Assembly: GCA_903813345.2 (NCBI GenBank)
Contig: CAIIXF020000006.1
Span: forward strand, 38,961,936 to 39,025,935
Reading direction: 5' to 3'
DNA from: Owenia fusiformis
Taxonomy: Eukaryota; Annelida; Polychaeta; Sabellida; Oweniidae
Length of the DNA stretch: 64,000 bases
The translations under genes were made by a program, and so were the position numbers. How positions within the stretch are numbered: position 1 is the first letter of the stretch; every line of letters begins with the position of its first letter. The notes under the pieces were generated by a model. That model saw only the letters and a list, made by a program, of their open reading frames with translations, did not search any database and was not told where the DNA came from. Of the stretch, positions 44,492 through 56,300 are shown one piece after another.

Positions 44492-44999
44492 ATAATAATT
44501 AATATTTTCATAATGATAATCAAATTGATTGTAAATCAGCTAAGATCAACGTTTTGGGTCTTATAAAATGTGTAAAAATTCGAATGAAAATGTTAACGTT
44601 TTTGGCCATTGTGATAAGAGACATATTTCGACCCAAAAAGCCCGAAGTTTTCTCAGCAAATGGTGTTTTAAAAAAGTCAAGACATATGGACCTCCATATT
44701 TATTGGTTGAAATGATTTTTTTTTTCATATTATATATTTGTACATTATTTCATTCATATTTAAAACAGCAAATCACAATTTTTAATCAATGTTTAAACGA
44801 GGTTCGTAAACTGTGATGAGATTGTTATTTAGCATAAATAATAAGATACATGTGTCTATGGTAAAAACAATTAAGGGAAAAAAATTATGTTTTGGTATAT
44901 TAAACTTTCATACATTCATACCTACATACATCACTCATACTCATTTGTGCGCATTCATTCTCACTCAATAAAAAGAAAAGACAAATACATCATTTAATA

Positions 45000-47056
45000 T
45001 TAATCTATGTTTTCATATATGTATTTCCATTCTTCACAGGTATTATTATAATTTGCTACGTTCACGTAATGTTTGAGGCTTATTACAAAGTCAAAGAACA
45101 CAGGTTTTGTTTTCTTCAGAAAATGTTTATAAATACAATGTTTCATGATTAAAATCAAAGTATTGAAATTAAAATATTTGTCATCTTTTGGCTTATGGCC
45201 ATACAGTATATCTTTGTTACTTAACGCTATGTTATAATTGTATTTTGAAACAAACAATTGAAAATCAGCCCATAGAGCTTTAGTAACATTACAATTCAAA
45301 AACATGTGGTTTATTGTATGGACATCATCACAATATGGACAGATGGCTGATTCATCTATTTTCATAATAAAGAGTTTTTCTCCACAGACAAGAATATTAT
45401 GCAGGATTTTAAACTGGAATTCCTGTAAGTATTTATCCTTTGTCATTTGACGGGGGAGTAGGTAGTAGTCTTTGGTTTCTTCCTCACCTATATATTGCTC
45501 TATCTTCCCTATGGCTGTTGGTAATTCAGTGTTTCTTTTGTTCAATATGGAATAGGCTGCTTTGCATGTTATGGTCTGTGGATTGAGAGGAGCTTTTGTT
45601 GGTGTTTTTTCTGGAGCTTCCTGGTTTTCTTTTAAGAGATGTTTCCATTCTTTTGGTATTGCAGAAATAAGACCGTTGTATTCTAGATCATTTAATGTTA
45701 CTCTGTATTGTGTTTGTAGTTCTTGTTTTGACATAAATCTATTCTCTGTGTTCCAAATATCCCTTATTTGGTTAACTCCTTCTGCCGATAATTTTTTATT
45801 ATCCCATCGAACGAAGTTCGGAAGGATATAGGGAACGCCTCCGTCCGTCCGTACGTACGTCCGTCCGTCCGTCCGTCCGTCCGTCCGTCCGTCCGTCCGG
45901 GCAATAACTCAAATACTGTTGGGCCGATTTTGTTCATATTTTGTACACATATACCCTATGGGGGTAGAAGTTCTGCTCGAAAGCCGATTTTCAAAATGGC
46001 CGCTCATTTCAAAATGGCGGCCATTTTAGTGCCTATTTTACAGTAATTTAGGTACAACATGTAAAACTGTAATAGCAATATGTTTTAAATGTAAAAAGAT
46101 TATAAAGGACATTAATAAAGCTACAATGTAGATATTAAAAAAGCACATGGCAGCCATCTTGAAAAATGGCGGCCTTTACTCGTTATTTTACGATTTTTGC
46201 TGGAACTCGAAAAGTAGTGGAGCGATTTTGTTCATATTTGGTATGTGAATACTATAAACATTGCACACTGTCAAAAGACACTTTTGGTAGAAGGCGGCCA
46301 TTTTGAAAAATGGCCGCCATTTTAACGTATTTTACTATAACTCGAAAAGTAGTAGAGCGATTTTGTTCATATTTGGTATGTGAATACTATAAGCATGGCA
46401 CACTGTCCTATGACACTTTTGGTAGAAGGTGGCCATTTTGAAAAGAATTTTGAAAAATGGCCGCCAATTTAACGTATTTTAGTATAACTCGAAAAGTAGT
46501 GGAGCGATTTTGTTCATATTTGATATGTGAATACTCTAAGCATGGCACATTGTCTAATAAAATTTTGGGGAGTAGTCGGCCATTTTGAAAAATGGCCACC
46601 ATTTTTATGTATGTTATTTTACAAGTACATGTGTGCGATTTTTCAAAAAATTTATAGGTGGCTACTAAAAAGCATATTATTTCTTCTGATGACAACTTGG
46701 CTAGTGAGCAACCATTTTGAAAATGGTGGCCTTTCTGGTGTGTTGTTTTATGATATTTGCTATATATTTCGTTTGTAAAAATGCCAGCCATTTCTGTTCG
46801 ATGGGATTCGCTACGCTTTGGCGTTGCCGTTGTTCTGGTTATAACTAGATTTTCCAGCTATCAAAATATGTTGATTGTTCCATAGAAGTTGATTCAATAC
46901 TTCCTCGCTACTGTTAGGCTTTCTGTCTCCTCTGACTTCTTCCCATCCTTTAAGAATTAAATTGTAAAAAGCTGGTATATTCTTTAATTTAGTGGTTTCT
47001 ATTTTATAATTTGACTTAAATATCAAGTTTCCTCCAACTTCTTTTAAATGGTTCAA
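45000..47056 (-). pseudogene. L1-type LINE ORF2 C-terminus, 5'-truncated and interrupted
   Basis: Minus-strand 47056 to about 46836 encodes KNIPAFYNLILKGWEEVR and LNQLLWNNQHILIAGK. 45800-45000 continues RWDNKKLSAEGVNQIRDIWN and ends with a cysteine-histidine cluster, CPYCDDVHTINHMFLNC, of the kind in the zf-RVT region that ends L1-like ORF2 proteins; the stop is at 45000-45002. An unrelated element of about 1 kb (about 45801-46835) splits the frame. The upstream RT and endonuclease domains are absent. It sits about 250 bp upstream of SMP-30-like gene 2. Confidence 0.85.
45801..46835. mobile_element. 1-kb repeat element inserted in the LINE
   Basis: ATCCCATCGAAC at 45801 is mirrored by GTTCGATGGGAT ending at 46807. 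The exact right border of the insert lies between there and about 46835. A (CGTC)n tract is at 45838-45898. From about 46190, four diverged units of about 130 bp repeat ctcgaaaagtagtggagcga and ttttgttcatatttggtatg, with aaaatggcggcc/ggccgccatttt inverted pairs. Confidence 0.65.
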
Positions 47057-47159
47057 ATGATACTGCGCTATTTTGTGTTACGAATTCCTCATATTCCAGA
47101 TTCTTACCATGGACTATAATGTGTTTTATGACGCAATTATTCATGGTACTTTTGAATCA

Positions 47160-47303
47160 TACATCGTAAATCCTCATGTTGTACACATGAAGGCAATAAT
47201 AGCAATCTATGTATTTGAATCAAATACATAATTTCTAGTTTATTGTTGGAAGTGACATCATATGTGTTTTCACTTTCCACCTGATATCTGAACATTTTAC
47301 AAG
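47160..47303 (+). promoter_or_regulatory. putative promoter/5' UTR of SMP-30-like gene 2
   Basis: Similar to 26450-26605 upstream of gene 1 (shared tgaaggca, tatgtatttgaa, atttctagtttatt, gttttcact, acctgata). Its upstream limit is the truncated LINE, so the retained regulatory DNA may be short. Confidence 0.4.
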
Positions 47304-50300
47304 ATGAAAACAAGAAGCAACTCTCTTTGGATCTTCGTTGCCATGGCACTTTTCGGTTTTGGTGAGTTGAAACAATACTTCATATTAATTATTGACATAT
47401 ATGGTAATTTTTACGATAAGTGATACACGAGGGAAAATCGAGGAACCGATATTTAAAACACAGTTGTCGCGATAATCTCGAAGGGAATTATTAAAAGCGA
47501 TCCTTTGTCAACATTTTTTCAACATGTTGAACCCTATTTACACAAAAAATATTTTTTATCTATTGCATGAAAATATTATTCAACAAGGGGTCTTAAACTC
47601 CCTCAAAAGTAGAATGGTATTGGACGTCTAGTTTTGAAGATATCAATTTTCGATGACCAAAATTCTGAAAACAATGGATAGCGTGGTTTTTAATTATATC
47701 ACGTTCCACTGCCCCCTTTCAGAAGTTGTTAGTCGTAGTGTAGAAGAAAGTTTTAATATATTTTTATGGAGAAAAAGAATATCCTCTTTTTAGAAAATGA
47801 GGCTATTATTTTTAAAAAGTGACAAGGCGGGGTCCTAATCCTAATAATTTAGAGAGTTGGATTGATTGTTTTAATCTTAACAACTGTTATTTATGGCCAG
47901 AAAATACACATGGTACAAGATATGACATAAAGATATGATCGCCAAAATCGCTTGTCATACTATACATGGTCCTTTAAAAAAAACCTTAGCCATAACAGAA
48001 TGAGTTCATGCTTATCTCGGACAATCTATTTTAGGACACCCGTTGTATATATACCCGAAAGGTTCTATAAAAATATAAAATATGTCATGGTAAAGTCGCT
48101 CTCTACGTTTTATTTCCAGGACTAGCATCAACATATGGACCATGTTAAGTAAAATGCACAACTTCATCTTTATTTTCAGGATCAACCTCAAAATATGGAC
48201 CATGTAAAGTGAAATGTAGATCTCTAGGTCTGCGAAAGTGTTCAAGGATATGCAGAATTGAAACAGTAATGTTAATTTTAAATATTTTTGTTAGATCTCA
48301 TTTGGAATAGGTGAAATTCATATCTGTTTTATACAAGAATGTACAACGTCGTCATAATTCTTTATCGACTTTACCTTTATTTGCGTTTCAAGAAATTTCC
48401 GGATATGAGGGTCAATTTAAAAGATTGATAAGCAAGCATAACTGTAACTTCGCACTTGAAACATTGAAGTATTATTCATTTTATATTGAGAGTACAAATA
48501 CAAAATGATCAATAAAAATGTTCATTCGATTTGAATTATCTGACTAGACTAATAATTAAATGTGCAATTCATTCATTATACAGTATATACATGAAAATAA
48601 CTCATATAACTCTTGTTTGGAGGGAAGGGGGATGTTAGACACTATTAGTTTTCACATGAGATCATGGTTTCGGGATAAATAGGGTATATTTTTCCCATGA
48701 CAGGTTTACACTTAGAGTTTGCTTTTCATGCTTGGTTTCATTAAGGTTTTTTGTCTTTTCCCTTTGACGATTGTGCTTAGATATTTATTTTATTCAAGAT
48801 GTCTGATGGCATATTTGTGGATGACAAAATACTTAAATACTTATATATTACAAATACGTTATATGATTAATTGTACAGGAGGAAGTATACAACTTAAAAC
48901 TTCTCAAATACCCTTAAAATGTTCATGACTTAGTCCCCTGTAAATATGTTTCAACTATTGAATTCTGTAGTATTAGAAACTTTCATGGTGGATCTTTTGA
49001 GAAAAGAACACATTTTAGTAAAGCCATATTGACAGCGGTTTATTATGGTAACCGAATGGGATTTTCCAAAATTTAAAGTCGAATATCTTTGGAATTAGGC
49101 AAAATATAGCTAGCTAGTAATCATTCTTATTTTAGAGACAATCATGTTGTTGTTTTATACAAGGAAGGTCGACTTATCTGGTAATTGCCCCAGAAATTTT
49201 CTACAGAGGGTCTTTTGAAAAATGTCTTTCTTAAAACTAACATGGGACTCTAAGTATGTGCATTTGAGGCCTGCTATTATTTACTAGGGCCATTTTTCAA
49301 CGATACTTCGGTCGAAATATTTATGTATAAATGTTACCAGAAAATGGTCCAGGTGCTTTAAATATAGAATAGACAATTGAACAGATAAACGACTCCGCTT
49401 ACGTCAAAATAAAAACAATTAAAAGTATCTTAACATATAGGGTGATACCATCCATTTCCCTTGTTGGGAAAACTGCTCAGTCTCTATAAATGGTTCAGAT
49501 GCTGCAGATCACCTCCGTAGATGTATTCAACAGTGTAGAGTTGGGAATACCTGTGAAACTGCTTCCAACAAAAGTAATTCATTTATAATTTCACAATATC
49601 TAACCTCTAATATGATCATGGACAGTAAATTAAGATTTTAAATATTTGATATTTTCACCGGGTACAGTAGTATTGAATATGGGAAATATCTAGGAGAACC
49701 ATCTTTAAGTTAGTAATTATTGTAGTTAACGACAGTTAAACTTTAACGTCTAACAATATTCTAAGTTAAAGCAGAACACAGACCCGTTTTCACTCTCTAA
49801 TTTCATCATGGTTGAAAAATGATTTTTAAGCCGGATTCATCAAAATACTCAAAGACAAAGTGCTTCGGGAAGGTCCAGTTTTCACAAAGGATGGGCAATT
49901 TTACATTGTTTTGCCTTGGAAGGGTGTGATCCACAAAGTTGACTTGGAAAAAAAGCAGGTACACTCTTGTTCTTCAAGTTCTTTACATTTAATGTTAAAA
50001 TAGTGAACTGAACACTAAGCATGTAAAAAGATAGACAATTCAATTATTTTTTTTGAATCTGTAACTTAACAGATATACTGAACTCTGATTTGCCCCGATT
50101 CCCCCACTTTTAATTGGTTTATAGGGAGTGGGGATTTTCAAAAAATCACCACTGTCATCAATAATTGACCTACTATACTTGAGAATAATTTTGAAAATTT
50201 GGAGGTATTGGAAAAAGTCAAGTTATATTTCCACATTAATCATATTTAAGTATTTTCATTGGGAAAAATTGGAGGTATGAGGAATAAAGTCAAGTTATTT

Positions 50301-53300
50301 TTCCACATTTATCACATTTAAGAGTCTTTAACACCTAATCCAATGGGGGGGGGGGGGTTAGAGTTACCAAAGTTTTGGGAGGAAGTGTACTTGTATGAGT
50401 GGTAAAGTCAAACTCAAATATAGACTGATAATTTCGGAAATCGATTTCAACCCCGTTCTCATTTATATGAGATAAATGTTGTGTCAAAGTACAGTTTACC
50501 TTTGTCCCAAACATTGAGAAAATCATTTAAGAAAATACGTACGTATAAAACGCCTTTGGATTAGAGAAGGGATCTTACTTTTATATTTGCTATTTTAGCA
50601 GGCTGGTACCTTGGTTATCCGATCAGTAGATGGGTTTGATGGGATACCAGTAGGATCACAATGCGACCTCAAAAACAATATCTGGGTTGCTGATGCAAGA
50701 CTTGGCTTATTGAAAATGAAGCAAGATGGGTCTTTCAAACAAGTAAGAGAGCAGTTATTTAAGAGCAGTTATTAAAGTTATTAACAACATTTTAATATAT
50801 ACAGTATATAGGGATAGTAGCCTGGGGAGCCCAGGGATGCAAAATGTAACATACACATCGAAAAAGTGACTTATAAAAAACGTACATGTAAGGGTGAATA
50901 ATTCAATTTTTGAGTTTCATTAACGTATAGATCTTTCAAAAAACAAACGCCTTTGTTGTTGGCCTAGATATGTACAAACGATTTTTCTCGTGTTTCAATA
51001 TTCATGTGCCATTGATTTAACTATTTTCCAGCAAAAAACAACAGGTTATGATGTTACTTTAAAGAATTGAGTATGCGTGTGACATTATATTGAAGATAAT
51101 CACGATGCTTTGAACAAAAGTCATTAAGAAACTATTCGTTTCAATAAGAAAGTATATATTTCTGAATTGCCTTTCTTTTATTATTTATTTTATTTTTTAT
51201 TTATTTTGTTCTTATGATTGTAACAGAAATGCACTATTTCTGTTTTATATTTATATTTTAGAGAATTCAAAAGTGGACTGGGTCATAATTACCACTATTT
51301 TAGTGGAGTCAAATACAAGTGTTGGTTTCATAAATTCTTTGAAATTCCCAGTTCATAAATCAATGCACGCAAATCTGAATTCAATGCTCTGACCATTATA
51401 GCACAGATTCTAATGTTTGTAAAACAGAGCTGAATATTAAATTCACACGCTCAGTAGCATGTTGTTCAGATTTACTCTTTCACTCGAATTTGTTAATTGC
51501 TACAAATCAAATGAGGCTGACATTTCATATTTTGTTCACTATCAATTTTATCAGTTTGGATGCCACTCTGAAATATTTAATTATAAAGCCTTTGTTTATT
51601 GGAAGACAAATATACTGCTATTGTCCCAAGGTGCACATGTACATCTGTGAGAATTCTCTCCTTGGTGAAATCATCCCACCCACAGACAAAGAATATTTTA
51701 TGATGGATGTAGTTTAGTGCAACTAAATATGTATTTTTAAATGCTTGAATATGCATTGTTTATTAATCATGTAAATGTAATTAGATGTTGTAATTAACTT
51801 TGATCTGATGTGTATCGACAGTTCCTGGAGAAACATTTATTTCTGACTACAGGAATAGATTATATTCACCCCCCCCCCTCACTGCAGCAATTAAAGTGAT
51901 CACTGTACACATTCCTTTGTTTGCCAATGCAGACACGTGTTTACAGGAGAGGCAAGGGTAGTGCCCCATAAATTAAGCTGTCCCAAAAATTATCCAATCA
52001 GATCAACCTATTTAAATTGAGATCCGCCCTTATTCCAAGAACTCCAAGAACTGTATATATACTGATGTATGACTTTTAAATAACAGAATAGCTTTTAGCT
52101 TAAAAGAAAATCATACAAGCTTCTTTAAGGACAACAAAATTATCATGAAGATGTGATTTTGAGAAGATAGCTTTTAGCTTTTAAGAATATCATACAAGCT
52201 TCTTAGGACAATGTTATAATCATGAAGATGTGATTCTGAATATAGTAGCTTTTAGCTACAATAATGAGCTACAATAATAAATAATAACAATACTGAGATA
52301 CATAATATATAACAGTGCTCGAGATGAAATAACAATTATGCAAAATGTATCTTATACCAATTAAAAGGAAGATAAAATAAACTTAGAAGTTGTGTCATCT
52401 ACACAAATTTTATGTTTAGTAATACTATTATGGACTGAAGCCGTGAACATTATTTTATTAACGTTTAATTCCCGTTAAATGATACATTGGTGCGTCCGGG
52501 CCGGAAAGAATGGAATATACTTTTCTATTCTCTTACCTGACGATTTTATGTGAGAAAGGCATCAAACAAAGGACCATCAAATATTCTGTTATGATACTAC
52601 AGACAATGATGTGTGAGTTATATGGATTCTTCAATACACTACACGAGAGAAGTCTATATTTATGCACCTTTACAAAACCACTGACGCAAAACTTTATGAA
52701 TGAATTTGACCAGTTGACCACACGGACAACAGTTCAATGACTTTTCAAATGAATTACATTCACATAAACATTTAAGGTCTTTGAATGACCTGAACAATAA
52801 CAAATGAGGACAATATTAGTATTATTCTTTGAATAAAAACATTTGATAGAACATAGACAAAATTAAATTCTTAAAATATCAAAATGGATTTGGAGCGGAT
52901 TATTAAATCGAAAGACTCTGAGATAGCTAGATTAGTTCGGGAGAATGCAGAACTTGTTAATAAACTCTCAGACGCTAAAAGAAGAATTTTTAGAAATCAA
53001 TCTGTTAGGCCGGTTGACCGCTATGATGGCAGTGGAGACTGGCTTGACTACAAAACTCACTTTATGGTTGTGAGCAAGGCCAATGGTTGGAGCTATGATG
53101 AAATGGCCTTAGAGCTGAGTTGTGCTGTTAAGGGTGATGCCTTATCTGTACTCACTGATATGCCTGGTAATGAACGTGAGGATTTTGAATCCATTGTACA
53201 TCACTTGGAACAGCGTTTTGACCCAGCAAGCCAAGGTGACACCTTCCTTAATTTGCTAGAGGCCAGAAGGAAGAATCCTAATGAAACATTATCACAATTG

Positions 53301-56300
53301 GGGCAGGATATCAAAAGGTTATCGAACAGGGCCTACTCGAAGTGGCCATATGAACTACGTATGGATATAGCGTTAAATCAATTTTATAATGCCCTTGAGG
53401 ACACAGATATGAGGAAATACATCAAGAATCGGAACCCCCATGATATAGATGAAGCAGTAGGCGTTGGATTGGAATATGAGTCAGATTATGGAACCAATGA
53501 TCATCAAAAAGGCCTAGAAAGCATGCAGGCGCAAGAAGATCCTATTATTGATACCCAGATGGGCCAAATAGTACAAGATTTCAAAGAACTTAAAAATACA
53601 TTTTGTCAGGCAATGGAACATCTTGCCTCATATACTGATGTGAAACATCTACCAAAATCTAATCCCCTTTCAACGCAGAATTTAGCAGCCTTCACATATA
53701 ATTATCCCAAACCTCATAATCATCGTATTAAATGTTTTAACTGTACCCAGCATGGGCATGTTATAGCAGAATGTCCCAAGCCCATAATAGAGGGCTCATC
53801 ACCAAGAAATTTGAATCAGAATTGGAGGTTGGGAAACGAGCAGTAGCTGAGCCTGAGGGTCGGGGGTCAGCTAATATAGAGAATGATGGACCCAAAAATA
53901 AATCAAAACTTCATGTAGGGTATTGTTTTGGTAATCAGATTACAGAACCCTCAACTAAGACTGAAGTTATAATGAATGGAGTACATAATATATACCGGGA
54001 TGCCCCTTTATTGATAACTGACAGCGTAGTAGGAAGTGTTCACATAGGCTTATCAAAACGTAAGTCTGTAATGGCAAATGATCCGGCCAGTATTGAATCA
54101 AATCATGGATATCATTACCCACCTGCCTTCCAACCACCTTAAGGGTCGGTTAGACACTGGTGAACATTTGTCTTTGAATGCACTTGTATGTTGTAATGGT
54201 GGTAGATTTTTTGTTTAAGAACATTGTACAGTTTATGTTTTTGATCGGGACGATCAAACCAAGGTGGGAGCAGTGTAACAGAAATGCACTATTTCTGTTT
54301 TATATTTATATTTTAGAGAAGTCAAAAGTGTTTGGACTGGGTCATAATTACCACTATTTTAGTGGAGTCAAATACAAGTGTTGGTTTCATAAATTCTTTG
54401 AAATTCCAAGTTCATAAATCAATGCACGCAAATCTGAATTCAATGCTCTGACCATTATAGCACTTTGTCATAAGGATTCTAATGTTTGTAAAACAGAGCT
54501 GAATATTAAATTCACACGCTCAGTAGCATGTTGTTCAGATTTACTCTTTCACTCGAATTTGTTAATTGCTACAAATCAAATGAGGCTGACATTTCATATT
54601 TTGTTCACTATCAATTTTATCAGTTTGGATGCCACTCTGAAATATTTAATTATAAAGCCTTTGTTTATTGGAAGACAAATATACTGCTATTGTCCCAAGG
54701 TGCACATGTACATCTGTGAGAATTCTCTCCTTGGTGAAATCATCCCACCCACAGACAAAGAATATTTTATGATGGATGTAGTTTAGTGCAACTAAATATG
54801 TATTTTTAAATGCTTGAATATGCATTGTTTATTAATCATGTAAATGTAATTAGATGTTGTAATTAAATTTGATCTGTTGTGTATCGACAGTTCCTGGAGA
54901 AACATTTATTTCTGACTACAGGAATAGATTATATTCACCCCCCTCACTGCAGCAATTAAAGTGATCACCGTACACATTCCTTTGTTTGCCAATGCAGACA
55001 CGTGTTTACAGGAGAGGCAAGGGCAGTGCCCCATAAATTAAGCTGTCCCCAAAATTATCCAAACAGATCAACCTATTTAAATTGAGATCCGTCCTTATTC
55101 CAAGAACTCCAAGAACTGTATATATACTGATGTATGACTTTTAAATAACAGAATAGCTTTTAGCTTAAAAGAAAATCATACAAGCTTCTTTAAGGACAAC
55201 AAAATTATCATGAAGATGTGATTTTGAGAAGATAGCTTTTAGCTTTTAAGAATATCATACAAGCTTCTTAGGACAATGTTATAATCATGAAGATGTGATT
55301 CTGAATATAGTAGGTTTTAGCTACAATAATGAGCTACAATAATAAATAATAACAATACTGAGATACATAATATATAACAGTGCTCGAGATGAAATAACAA
55401 TTATGCAAAATGTATCTTATACCAATTAAAAGGAAGATAAAATAAACTTAGAAGTTGTGTCATCTACACAAATTTTATGTTTAGTAATACTATTATGGAC
55501 TGAAGCCGTGAACATTATTTTATTAACGTTAAATTCCCGTTAAATGTTACATGATGTTTCCAGCACAAACATATTATATTATGATGTTGGTATAAAGAAT
55601 TGCCTATAATTACACGCGTGTGATATACTGCATTGAATGATATCACATTATTTTGAACAAAAATCATTTAAAAAACCTTTTTTAAATAAAAAAAATGTTA
55701 TAATAATGTATATGACAAATACCAATGTCCACTTGTGTCATCTCCACTGTTATGCGTTATATCAATAATCTATAATGGTACTGGTCAGTTGAAATATATC
55801 AAATTCGTATATAGGATGTCCAAGAAGTAGGACATATAACAATGTCTCCATATTATGAGTCATATAACAATTTAAAGCCCATCCAAAGTCACATTAATTT
55901 GCCAAGTATCATGGTTCAACTCGCAGTTCTGAAAAAGATGACGTGTCGCAAAAAGGTGGCGCATTTGTTTTTTAAGGGTATCGCGTGAATGTAACTTTGA
56001 TTCCCCGGATTATAAGATAATATTCTAATTAAAGTTATATATCATTTTAAAGCTGTTTCGATGAAGATTTTAATCAACTACACTCCGTTCACATTTTTTG
56101 CGCGTTCGTTTTTAAAAAAGAGTTTTTTACCAAAACATCTGGCAAATATCCCATGTTGACACGTTACATTTTGAATTATTTTTCGTCTTTAAACGCTCAT
56201 AACTCAAACAATATATGACTATTATACTTATTTTTCGTCTTGATAAAGGTAGATGGAAGTTTTATTTCAAAGGATGAATTTTAGTAAGCGTCCCATATTG

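Larger units (their letters stand above)
51219..55551 (+). mobile_element. gag-only Ty3/gypsy-like LTR retrotransposon
   Basis: LTRs 51219-52486 and 54274-55551 are about 99% alike by eye. Each starts TGTAACA and ends TGTTACA (mutated to TGATACA in the 5' LTR), a perfect 7-bp inverted pair. TGAT is duplicated on both flanks (51215-51218, 55552-55555). A primer site, TGGTGCGTCCGGGC, starts at 52488. A purine-rich aaggtgggagcag precedes the 3' LTR. The 1.8-kb interior holds one intact gag frame and no protease, RT, RNase H or integrase. It sits in sense orientation in intron 5 of SMP-30-like gene 2. Confidence 0.92.

Noticed and set aside
44568-44816. 82-codon frame with a hydrophobic stretch (LVEMIFFFILYICTLF)
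   Set aside because: AT-rich codons give hydrophobic runs by chance. No start context, splice partner or homology was seen.
54141-54225. LDTGEHL as a retroviral-type aspartic protease core
   Set aside because: The frame is short, ends soon after, and lacks the following flap and ILG-type motif. DTG alone is too common.
51459-54786. 63- and 75-codon frames in both LTRs of the gag-only element
   Set aside because: They lie in LTR sequence at identical offsets in overlapping registers. LTR identity alone explains conservation.
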